In this document: positions 55,578-64,000 of the stretch, one piece after another
Layout: each line of letters begins with the position of its first letter
How positions within the stretch are numbered: the first letter of the stretch is position 1
DNA from: Pyxidicoccus parkwaysis
GTDB taxonomy: Bacteria; Myxococcota; Myxococcia; Myxococcales; Myxococcaceae
Assembly: GCF_017301735.1 (NCBI RefSeq)
Contig: NZ_CP071090.1
Coordinates: 5,136,001-5,200,000 of the forward strand
Direction of reading: 5' to 3'
DNA: 64,000 nt
Translations under genes and position numbers: made by a program
Notes under the pieces: model-generated
Seen by the model: the letters and a program-made list of their open reading frames with translations, nothing else
Database searches by the model: none
What the model was told of the DNA's origin: nothing

Positions 55578-55759
55578 CGTCGTGCTCCGGGGCCCTCGTC
55601 GAGCCCCACCACTCCGGCCGTATCAGGTACCGGGTGGGAAGGGCGGACCCGGCACGAGGCCCGCCACTGCTGATTGGCGCCGGAACATCCCGGCTCCCCT
55701 CCCCTCGCGCCACTTCACCGCCATGCCCGCGGCGCTCGAGGAGGTGCTGCGTGAAACCA

Positions 55760-56782
<1,023 letters not shown>

Positions 56783-56886
56783 GGTGTACGGCTCCTCGTG
56801 ACGTGCGCCACCACCGACTTACCCTCGGGAATGGAGGGAGGATGGGCACGCGGGGACTGCTTTGAAGCGCCTGCGATAAAGCACGA

Positions 56887-56913
56887 CGCCCCGGCCTCAT
56901 AGCGGCCAGGGCG
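56887..56913 (-). promoter_or_regulatory. Hairpin in the rpsD-rpoA gap
   Basis: CGCCCCGGCC (56887-56896) and GGCCAGGGCG (56904-56913) pair with one internal C-A mismatch and a 7-nt loop. It begins about 25 nt after the rpsD stop. It may be a processing or attenuation structure; no T-tract follows directly. Confidence 0.4.
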
Positions 56914-56938
56914 CCTGTCCTGCAACTTCTGGAGCGGC

Positions 56939-57565
56939 TTACTTCGAGTAGAGCTCCACGATGAGCTGCTCCTGGATGGGCATGGTCAGGTCCTCGCGGT
57001 TCGGCGCGGTCGACACGGTGCCCTTGAACGCCTTCTTGTCCAGGGAGATCCACTGCGGGACGCCACGGCGGTCCACCGTCTCCAGCGCCTCGGAGATGCG
57101 GAGCACCTTGCGGCTCTTCTCCACCACTTCCACCGCGCTGCCCGGCTTGACCGAGAAGGACGGGATGTTGACCTTGCGGCCGTTCACCTGGAAGTGCCCG
57201 TGGCGAACGAGCTGGCGGGCCTCGGCGCGGGTGTCCGCGAAGCCCATGCGGAACACCACGTTGTCCAGGCGGAGCTCCAGCTGCTGCAGGAGGTTCTCAC
57301 CCGTCTTGCCCTTGGCGGCGGACGCGCGGTGGTAGTAGCCGCGGAACTGGTTCTCCAGCAGGCCGTACATGCGCTTGACCTTCTGCTTCTCGCGCAGCTG
57401 CACGCCGTAGCCGGAGAACTTCACGCGACCCTGGCCGTGCTGGCCGGGAGGATAGGGGCGGCGCTCGATGGCGCACTTGTCCGTGTAGCAACGGTCGCCC
57501 TTGAGGTACATCTTGAGGTTTTCGCGCCGGCAGATGCGGCAGGCGCTGGCGGTGTAACGAGCCAT
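56939..57565 (-). CDS. rpsD: 30S ribosomal protein S4, zinc-ribbon type
   Basis: 208 residues. The N-terminus has four cysteines (CRICRRENLK ... CYTDKCAIE), i.e. the zinc-binding form of S4. The S4 domain follows (LDNVVFRMGFADTRAEARQLV, RHGHFQVNGRKVNIPSF). S4 binds 16S rRNA first in 30S assembly and in E. coli represses the alpha operon. ATG at 57565. Confidence 0.97.
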   Translation of the reverse strand: MARYTASACRICRRENLKMYLKGDRCYTDKCAIERRPYPPGQHGQGRVKFSGYGVQLREKQKVKRMYGLLENQFRGYYHRASAAKGKTGENLLQQLELRLDNVVFRMGFADTRAEARQLVRHGHFQVNGRKVNIPSFSVKPGSAVEVVEKSRKVLRISEALETVDRRGVPQWISLDKKAFKGTVSTAPNREDLTMPIQEQLIVELYSK

Positions 57566-57635
57566 TGACGTGTCCTTGAAGGTGTTCTCGAGCCGCCCTC
57601 ACGCCCGGAAGCGCGAAGGCGGCCCGACGAAGGGG

Positions 57636-58079
57636 TTAGACGCGGCGGCGCTTGGGCTGACGGCACCCGTTGTGCGGGATGGGCGTCACGTCGCGGATGA
57701 GGTTGATCTTCAGGCCGGCGGCGGCCAGCGCGCGCAGCGCCGACTCGCGGCCCGCGCCCGGGCCCTTCACGAACACGGACACGTTCTTCAGGCCGTGCTC
57801 CATCGCCTTCGCCGCGGCGTCACCGGCGGCCACCTGCGCCGCGAACGGCGTGGACTTGCGGCTGCCCTTGAAGCCACGAGCGCCAGCGGACGACCAGGAG
57901 ATCACGTTCCCGGACACGTCCGTGATCGTGATGATGGTGTTGTTGAACGTGGACTGGATGTGGACCACGCCGTTGAGGATGCTCTTCTTGCCCTTGCGCT
58001 TGGCCTTCTTCGCGGCAGGGGCCTCGGCACCCTCGGCGCCCGCGGGCGCCGCAGCCGAAGTATTGGTCTCGTCAGCCAT
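57636..58079 (-). CDS. rpsK: 30S ribosomal protein S11
   Basis: 147 residues. After an Ala/Glu/Lys-rich extension of about 30 residues come VVHIQSTFNNTIITITDVSG and SSAGARGFKGSRKSTPFAAQ, and the C-terminal PHNGCRQPKRRRV, typical of S11. It lies at the platform near the mRNA exit. The N-terminal extension is longer than in E. coli. Gap of 60 bp to rpsM. Confidence 0.97.
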   Translation of the reverse strand: MADETNTSAAAPAGAEGAEAPAAKKAKRKGKKSILNGVVHIQSTFNNTIITITDVSGNVISWSSAGARGFKGSRKSTPFAAQVAAGDAAAKAMEHGLKNVSVFVKGPGAGRESALRALAAAGLKINLIRDVTPIPHNGCRQPKRRRV

Positions 58080-58139
58080 GTGCGTTGCTGCTCCTGAAAG
58101 GTGATCGACGCGGGTTCCTTACGGAGCCCCGCGCTGGTT

Positions 58140-58523
58140 TTAGCGAGCCGGAGCGGCCGGCTTGGCCCGGACGATGCCGCGCTTCGGACCCTTGCGGGTA
58201 CGGGCGTTGGTGTGGGTCCGCTGGCCACGAACCGGCAGGCCCTTGCGGTGACGGAGGCCGCGGTAGCAGCCCAGGTCCATCAGACGCTTGATGTTCATGG
58301 TGACCTCGCGACGCAGGTCACCCTCCACCTTGTAGCTGGCCTCGATGATCTCGCGGATCTTGCGGGCCTGGTCCTCGGTGAGGTCCTTCGTCCGAGTGGT
58401 GGGATCGATGCCCGCCGCCTCGATGATGTCGTGCGCGGACTTGTTACCGATCCCGTAGATGTACTGGAGCGAGATCACAGCGCGCTTGTTGGGCGGCAGA
58501 TCGATGCCGGCGATGCGAGCCAT
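58140..58523 (-). CDS. rpsM: 30S ribosomal protein S13
   Basis: 127 residues. MARIAGIDLPPNKRAVISLQ at the start, then YIYGIGNKSAHDII, and the basic end RGLPVRGQRTHTNARTRKG. S13 contacts the P-site tRNA and 50S bridge B1. Standard length. Confidence 0.97.
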   Translation of the reverse strand: MARIAGIDLPPNKRAVISLQYIYGIGNKSAHDIIEAAGIDPTTRTKDLTEDQARKIREIIEASYKVEGDLRREVTMNIKRLMDLGCYRGLRHRKGLPVRGQRTHTNARTRKGPKRGIVRAKPAAPAR

Positions 58524-58577
58524 CTTCGGTATTCCTTCGTGGGTGGAGTTGGTCTGAAGCCAACGGCCGTTTGGCCG

Positions 58578-58694
58578 TTAGCCCTGGCGCTGCTTGTGAC
58601 GCGGGTTCGAGGCGCAGATGACGCGAACGATACCCTTGCGACGAACGACCTTGCACTTGTCGCAGATCTTCTTGACGGACGCCCGAACCTTCAT
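58578..58694 (-). CDS. rpmJ: 50S ribosomal protein L36, zinc-binding form
   Basis: 38 residues, MKVRASVKKICDKCKVVRRK then GIVRVICASNPRHKQRQG. Cys pair CDKC, a third Cys and the His form the zinc site, so this is the C+ type. The ATG at 58694 has GGAAGGAAG upstream. A perfect 7-bp hairpin (58562-58568 with 58573-58579) overlaps its stop codon. The gene is too short for usual ORF cut-offs but is certain from sequence and position. Confidence 0.95.
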   Translation of the reverse strand: MKVRASVKKICDKCKVVRRKGIVRVICASNPRHKQRQG

Positions 58695-58715
58695 GGAGCG
58701 AACTTCCTTCCTCAG

Positions 58716-58757
58716 CTAAAGAAAAGCCCAGCGGGCCACCCGCCATTCCCCGGCGGG
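58716..58757 (-). promoter_or_regulatory. Possible attenuator between infA and rpmJ
   Basis: Mutually exclusive pairings are visible on the minus strand: CCCGCC/GGCGGG (58757-58752 with 58744-58739), GCGGG/CCCGC overlapping it, and GCCC/GGGC (58736-58726) followed by TTTTCTTT. The last is terminator-like. Formation of one blocks the next, as in attenuators. Unproven. Confidence 0.35.
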
Positions 58758-58775
58758 CAAGCGGCCATTTTTTGT

Positions 58776-58994
58776 CTACTTCGCCCGGTACGTGATGCGA
58801 CCGCGCGTCAGGTCGTACGGAGACAGCTCGACCTTCACCTTGTCACCCGGGAGGATGCGGATGAAGTGCATCCTCATCTTGCCCGAAATGTGCGCGAGAA
58901 CCTTGTGGCCGTTGTCCAGCACCACGCGGAACATCGCGTTCGGCAGGGGCTCCATCACCGTCCCCTCGACTTCGATGGAATCATCCTTCGGCAA
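58776..58994 (-). CDS. infA: Translation initiation factor IF-1
   Basis: 72 residues, single S1/OB fold: SIEVEGTVMEPLPNAMFRVV, DNGHKVLAHISGKMR and LSPYDLTRGRITYRAK. It binds the A site of the 30S subunit during initiation. Standard length and place between map and rpmJ. ATG at 58994. Confidence 0.97.
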   Translation of the reverse strand: MPKDDSIEVEGTVMEPLPNAMFRVVLDNGHKVLAHISGKMRMHFIRILPGDKVKVELSPYDLTRGRITYRAK

Positions 58995-59145
58995 GCGTCA
59001 GACTCTCTTCCCGGACCACGTACCTCTTGGAAGCGCGGCGGGATAGCACTTTGGTCCGCAAGTAGCAAGCGCCGCGCACAGTAAAACTCGGATTCGTATC
59101 AACCCCCCACGACACCCGGGTATTTCACCCGCAGTCAGGGGGACT

Positions 59146-59904
59146 TCAAGCCCTTCGGGTCAGCACCTCGGGGCCGCAGTCCGTAATCAGGACCGTGTGC
59201 TCGAAGTGGGCGGACAACTTCCCGTCCGCCGTCACCGCCGTCCACTCGTCCTCCAGGAGCTCCACCTCGTCGGTGCCCTGGTTGACCATGGGCTCGACCG
59301 CCAGGACCATCCCCGCCCGTAGCTTCATGCCCCCGCCTGGCTGCCCGTGATTGGGCACCTGCGGGTGCTCATGCAGCTTGCGCCCGATTCCGTGCCCCGT
59401 GAAGCCCCGAACCACCGAGTAACCCCGCGCCTCCACGTGCCGCTGCACCGCATGTCCGATGTCGCCCAGGTGGTTGCCCGGCAGCATGGCCTGGATCGCC
59501 TTGTGAAGCGACTCCCGGGTGGCCTCCATCAGCGCCCGGGCCTCCGCGCTCACCTTCCCCACCGGCACCGTCCGCGCCGAGTCCCCGAAGAAGCCCCGGT
59601 AGGACACCCCGAAGTCCAGCTTCATCAAGTCGCCTTCCGCCAGCTTCCGCGTCCGGCTGGGGATGCCGTGCACCACCTCCTCGTTGATGGAGGCGCACAG
59701 CACACATGGGAAGCCGAGGTACCCCTTGAAGGCCGGCCTGGCACCCTTCCGGGCGGTGAGCTCCGCGGCCAGCGCGTCCAGCTCCCACGTCGTCACACCG
59801 GGAGCCACGGCTGCTTCGAGCGCGTCGAGGATTTCGCACACGATGCGCCCCGCCTGGCGCATCAGGGCAATCTCCTCGCGGCTCTTGATGCCGACCTGGC
59901 TCAT
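59146..59904 (-). CDS. map: Type I methionine aminopeptidase
   Basis: 252 residues. The metal ligands are all present: the first Asp in KLDFGVSYRGFFGDSA with the second Asp, His in GFTGHGIGRKLHEHP, Glu in VLAVEPMV and Glu in SAHFEHTVLI. It removes the initiator methionine from nascent proteins. I chose the ATG at 59904; a GTG two codons upstream is an equal alternative and there is no clear ribosome site. 151 bp before infA. Confidence 0.95.
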   Translation of the reverse strand: MSQVGIKSREEIALMRQAGRIVCEILDALEAAVAPGVTTWELDALAAELTARKGARPAFKGYLGFPCVLCASINEEVVHGIPSRTRKLAEGDLMKLDFGVSYRGFFGDSARTVPVGKVSAEARALMEATRESLHKAIQAMLPGNHLGDIGHAVQRHVEARGYSVVRGFTGHGIGRKLHEHPQVPNHGQPGGGMKLRAGMVLAVEPMVNQGTDEVELLEDEWTAVTADGKLSAHFEHTVLITDCGPEVLTRRA

Positions 59905-60001
59905 GGACACGTCCCGGACCCGCTCGGGCTCCGAGGAAACCGGTGGGGCAGCCGGGGCGAGGCGCCGCGATGGCCGCCCTCCCCGCCCGCCCAGGCCCCG
60001 C

Positions 60002-60649
60002 TCAGCCCTTGCCGGCCGCGGCCTTGATTTCCTCGTAGATGCCCTCCGGCGAGCCCACGCCGTCCACGCTCTTGAGGATGCCCTTCTTGTCGTAGAAGGC
60101 CTTCAGCGGCGCCGTCTCGGCGTCGTACTTCTGCAGGCGCTTCTCGATGACGTCCGGCATGTCGTCCGGGCGCTGCACCAGGCCCGTGCCGCACTTGTCG
60201 CAGTAGCCCGCCCGCTTCGGGGGGCTCTGGAACACGTGGTACACGCTGCCGTCCGCGGGGCACACGCGCCGGCCGGAGCCACGCTCCACCAGCTTCGCGT
60301 GCGGCACCTCGAGCGAAATCACCGCGTCCAGCTGCTTGCCCAGCCGCGCGAGCATCCGGTCCAGCGCGTCCGCCTGGCCCGGCGTGCGCGGAAAGCCATC
60401 CAGCACGAAGCCCTTGGCCACGTCTGGCTGCTTCAGCCGCTCCTCCACGATGCCGATGACGACATCATCCGGCACGTACTGGCCCGAGGCCATCAGCGGC
60501 CCGGCCACCTTGCCCAGTTCCGTCCCGTCCGCCACTGCCTTGCGGAGGATGTCACCGGTGGAGATCTGCGGGATGTGGAAGTCCGCATACAGCTTCTTCG
60601 CCTGGGTTCCCTTCCCCGCGTTCGGCGGCCCCAACAGGATCAGGTTCAT
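60002..60649 (-). CDS. adk: Adenylate kinase
   Basis: 215 residues. P-loop GPPNAGKGTQA, ISTGDILRKAV, FVLDGFPRTPGQA and the LID motif VQRPDD. The long-LID form carries C-P-A-D in the first half (residues near 128) and CDKC in the second half; the zinc set would be Cys-Asp-Cys-Cys rather than four Cys. It converts ATP + AMP to 2 ADP. ATG at 60649; the gap to map is 97 bp. Confidence 0.96.
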   Translation of the reverse strand: MNLILLGPPNAGKGTQAKKLYADFHIPQISTGDILRKAVADGTELGKVAGPLMASGQYVPDDVVIGIVEERLKQPDVAKGFVLDGFPRTPGQADALDRMLARLGKQLDAVISLEVPHAKLVERGSGRRVCPADGSVYHVFQSPPKRAGYCDKCGTGLVQRPDDMPDVIEKRLQKYDAETAPLKAFYDKKGILKSVDGVGSPEGIYEEIKAAAGKG

Positions 60650-60760
60650 GTGCTCCTCTCAGCTCCGAAGGAAGGCACGGAAGTCATCGGCCACAAACCT
60701 CCGAGGGCCCCCCGTGTGCACCACCGAATACCCCTGAACGACATTACCCTGGAACGACGA

Positions 60761-60791
60761 GGCGCCCCTCCCCACGACGGGGAGAGGCGCC
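60761..60791 (-). terminator. Terminator-like hairpin between secY and adk
   Basis: GGCGCCCCTCCCC (60761-60773) and GGGGAGAGGCGCC (60779-60791) pair with one mismatch and a 5-nt loop. It begins about 20 nt after the secY stop. There is no T-tract, so it may be a processing site rather than a terminator. Confidence 0.5.
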
Positions 60792-60811
60792 CGGTACGTA
60801 CGCCCCGTGAC

Positions 60812-62158
<1,347 letters not shown>

Positions 62159-62242
62159 GGGGTAGCCATCCTCTTCGTGAGGGTTCTGCCAGGACGACAA
62201 AACGCCCCTGTTCCACTAACGGGAAAGGGGCGCGGAAGCCTA

Positions 62243-62284
62243 CACAAGCGAAAAGGCGCGCACCACCGACAAGTGATGCGCGCC
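62243..62284 (-). terminator. Intrinsic terminator or attenuator between rplO and secY
   Basis: On the minus strand GGCGCGCA pairs perfectly with TGCGCGCC (62284-62277 with 62262-62255), with an extra CAC/GTG inside, followed directly by TTTTCGCTT. It lies 10 nt after the rplO stop. A good intrinsic terminator inside what is usually one operon, so it likely attenuates secY expression. Confidence 0.65.
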
Positions 62285-62293
62285 GGACACGCT

Positions 62294-62821
62294 CTAGGCC
62301 TTGGGCTGCTTGGGCTGCTTGACGCCCTTGCCGGCGTGCGCCTTGGCAGCAGACTCGGGCTTGTGGGCCATCAGCGGCAGCTCCTCGACGGCGCCACCAG
62401 CCTGCTGGACGGCGGACTTCGCCGCCTCGGAGGCCTTGTGCACCCGGACGGTGACCTTCTTGGTCAGCCCGCCCTGGGCCAGCAGCTTCACGCCGTCGTA
62501 GCGGCCCTTGACCAGGCCCGCCGCCTTCAGCGTGGCCTCGTCCACCGTGGCGCCAGCGTCGAAGTGCTGCTCCACGTCCGCCAGGTTCACCACCGCGTAG
62601 ATGGTGCGGTTGGGCGGGTTGAAGCCGAACTTCGGCAGACGGCGCTGCAGGGGGCTCTGGCCGCCCTCGAAGCCTTCGAACCGCATGTTGCCGGTGCGGG
62701 CCTTCTGGCCCTTGCCACCGCGACCGGCCGTCTTGCCCAGGCCGCTACCCTGGCCGCGGCCCACGCGCTTCTTGCGGTGCCACGAGCGCGACGGACGCTT
62801 CAGATTGTGCAGAGTGCTCAT
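62294..62821 (-). CDS. rplO: 50S ribosomal protein L15
   Basis: 175 residues. HNLKRPSRSWHRKKRVGRGQ, GSGLGKTAGRGGKGQKAR and FEGGQSPLQRRLPKFGF are diagnostic of L15. A C-terminal Lys/Ala/Pro-rich extension of about 25 residues (KGVKQPKQPKA) is longer than in E. coli. L15 is needed for late 50S assembly. ATG at 62821. Confidence 0.97.
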   Translation of the reverse strand: MSTLHNLKRPSRSWHRKKRVGRGQGSGLGKTAGRGGKGQKARTGNMRFEGFEGGQSPLQRRLPKFGFNPPNRTIYAVVNLADVEQHFDAGATVDEATLKAAGLVKGRYDGVKLLAQGGLTKKVTVRVHKASEAAKSAVQQAGGAVEELPLMAHKPESAAKAHAGKGVKQPKQPKA

Positions 62822-62841
62822 CGTCTCAATCCTCTCGTGAC

Positions 62842-63111
62842 TCAGGCCTTGCCCTGCTTGGCCTGGTACGCGCGGGCCCGCTCCTTGAGAGCGACCTTGC
62901 GCGGCTTGCGGCGCTTGGGCGCCGCCGCCTCAGTGGACACCGTCTCCAGGCTGACCAGGTGCTTCACCTTGAACACCATGCCGCGAACGGACGGGGTGTC
63001 CTTCAGGATGCGCTCCTCGCCGAACTTCTTGAGGCCCAGACCGCGGATGGTGTCCAGCATCTCACCGGACGAACCCGCGAAGCTCTTCACCAGCTTGACC
63101 TTGAGCGCCAT
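62842..63111 (-). CDS. rpmD: 50S ribosomal protein L30 with basic C-terminal extension
   Basis: 89 residues. The L30 fold is at residues 1-58 (VKLVKSFAGSSGEMLDTIRG, LGLKKFGEERILKDTPSVRG). It is followed by a basic extension (AAAPKRRKPRKVALKERARA) of about 30 residues absent from typical 60-residue bacterial L30. The ATG at 63111 is 2 bp after the rpsE stop; longer frames run into rpsE and are rejected. Confidence 0.92.
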   Translation of the reverse strand: MALKVKLVKSFAGSSGEMLDTIRGLGLKKFGEERILKDTPSVRGMVFKVKHLVSLETVSTEAAAPKRRKPRKVALKERARAYQAKQGKA

Positions 63112-63113
63112 GG

Positions 63114-63635
63114 TTAGGTCCTCTGCTCGCCGGCGAGCTTCGTCGCCTCGACGTCCTTGCCACGCAGACGGGACACCTGCTCCGCGCTGCGCAGCATCTT
63201 CAGGCCCGCCACCGTGGCCTTCAGCACGTTGTGGGGGTTCCGCGAGCCCTGGCTCTTGGTCAGGATGTTGCGGATGCCCGCCGCCTCCAGCACCGCGCGG
63301 ACCGCGCCACCGGCGATGACGCCCGTACCCTGGCTGGCCGGCTTCAGGAGCACCCACCCGGCGCCGAAGTGCCCGAGCACCTCGTGCGGGATGGTGTGAC
63401 CCATCAGCGGAACCCGGAACAGGTTCTTCTTGGCGTTCTCACCACCCTTGCGGATGGCTTCGGGGACCTCGTTGGCCTTGCCCAGGCCGACGCCCACGTG
63501 TCCGGCGCCGTCCCCCACCACCACCAGGGCGGCGAACGAGAAACGACGGCCGCCCTTCACGACCTTGGCCACGCGGTTGATGTTCACCACGCGGTCGGTG
63601 AGGTCCAGATCGTTCGGATTGATCGGAGTTGCCAC
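63114..63635 (-). CDS. rpsE: 30S ribosomal protein S5
   Basis: 173 residues. VVNINRVAKVVKGGRRFSFA and VVVGDGAGHVGVGLGKANEV mark the double-stranded RNA-binding domain; ASQGTGVIAGGAVRAVLEAA follows in the C-terminal domain. S5 is at the 30S body and affects decoding fidelity. Standard length; ATG at 63635. Confidence 0.97.
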   Translation of the reverse strand: MATPINPNDLDLTDRVVNINRVAKVVKGGRRFSFAALVVVGDGAGHVGVGLGKANEVPEAIRKGGENAKKNLFRVPLMGHTIPHEVLGHFGAGWVLLKPASQGTGVIAGGAVRAVLEAAGIRNILTKSQGSRNPHNVLKATVAGLKMLRSAEQVSRLRGKDVEATKLAGEQRT

Positions 63636-63656
63636 TTGGGGATTCCTTTCGAACTC

Positions 63657-64000
63657 TTAGAACTTCAGCCCGGCCTCGCGCGCGGCGTCGGCCACGGCGG
63701 CGATGCGCCCGTGATAGGGGAAGCCGTTGCGGTCGAACACCACCGCTTCGACGTTGGCAGCCTTGCACTTCTGCGCAATCAGGGTGCCCACGCGCTTCGC
63801 GTCCGCCTTCTTGTCGCCCTCGTCCTGACCCTTCAGGTCCTTGGACAGCGACGAGGCAAACGCCAGCGTGCGGCCCGTGGTGTCGTCCACCACCTGGGCA
63901 TAGATGTGCTTGAGGCTCTTGTACACGGTGAGCCGCGGCCGCTCTGTCGTTCCCGACAGCTTCTTGCGGATGCGGTTCTTCCTCTTGAGGCGCTGATCGA
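63657..64000 (-). CDS. rplR: 50S ribosomal protein L18, N-terminus cut by window edge
   Basis: About 113 codons are visible; the first few residues lie beyond the window. The visible part starts DQRLKRKNRIRKKLSGTTER, followed by PRLTVYKSLKHIYAQVVDD and ends VADAAREAGLKF, as in L18. It binds 5S rRNA. 21 bp before rpsE. The rest of the spc and S10 operons would continue beyond 64000. Confidence 0.95.
   Translation of the reverse strand, partial: DQRLKRKNRIRKKLSGTTERPRLTVYKSLKHIYAQVVDDTTGRTLAFASSLSKDLKGQDEGDKKADAKRVGTLIAQKCKAANVEAVVFDRNGFPYHGRIAAVADAAREAGLKF

Noticed and set aside
62159..62200. TTG at 62200 as the secY start
   Set aside because: It would add 14 residues not typical of SecY. 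The GTG at 62158 has a better ribosome site and gives the usual length.

Overview
The window is about 64 kb of very GC-rich, gene-dense bacterial chromosome that reads as a member of the Myxococcaceae (Myxococcus, Corallococcus or Pyxidicoccus type). The signs are: a SigB/SigC-like sigma-32 factor, an FHA-GAF enhancer-binding-like regulator, a Ser/Thr kinase with a PEGA tail, several lipoproteins with Asp/Gly/Ala-rich linkers, strong G/C third-position bias (which produces very long antisense shadow frames), and many ATGA/GTGA-type stop-start overlaps. The genus is inferred from protein character only. I see no rRNA, tRNA, CRISPR array, insertion sequence or prophage.

Layout. (1) 0-7 kb: a beta-barrel outer membrane protein, a lone ribosomal protein L3 gene with its own promoter and terminator, a coiled-coil protein, a helical-bundle protein, a HupE/UreJ-like protein with an EF-hand loop, a zinc-ribbon/membrane peptide pair, a lytic transglycosylase and a STAS protein. 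(2) 7.3-11.3 kb: a tightly overlapped MoxR / DUF58 / TgpA-like transglutaminase operon. (3) 11.8-20.5 kb: the sigma factor, an OPT-family transporter, a Bor-like lipoprotein, a HEAT-repeat plus degenerate HD-GYP pair, and an RluD-type pseudouridine synthase with a small conserved protein. (4) 20.5-33.3 kb: a MinD-like ATPase coupled to a J-like/RodZ-HTH fusion, a large cysteine-rich lipoprotein, selA overlapping an HNH endonuclease gene, a cold-shock protein, a TPR-type Slt and a membrane histidine kinase. (5) 33.3-39.1 kb: the most unusual stretch, holding a basic internally repeated protein, a trigger-factor-like chaperone lacking the ribosome-binding domain, a zinc-ribbon protein and two tandem GspC-like proteins, with inverted-repeat motifs between them. 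(6) 39.1-54.9 kb: ABC-F ATPase, Ser/Thr kinase, a CXXCH lipoprotein, a class III-like sirtuin, free-Met-(R)-sulfoxide reductase, PsuG, an EamA exporter, the FHA regulator, a deoxynucleoside kinase pair, PlsC and TPR proteins. (7) 55.1-64 kb, minus strand: the distal spc and alpha ribosomal operons, in transcription order rplR-rpsE-rpmD-rplO-secY-adk-map-infA-rpmJ-rpsM-rpsK-rpsD-rpoA-rplQ, interrupted by several terminator-like hairpins.

Most genes are housekeeping or widely conserved. The best candidate for something undescribed is the 33.8-39.1 kb cluster: possible cargo, possible dedicated chaperone and GspC-like inner membrane proteins, next to a cluster of GACA-N3-TGTC inverted repeats that also occurs once upstream of the STAS gene at 6.8 kb. 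That functional link is inference. The L3 gene lying more than 50 kb downstream of the end of the ribosomal cluster, the FHA regulator with a broken Walker B and no GAFTGA loop, and the J-like domain whose HPD reads APD are also worth checking.
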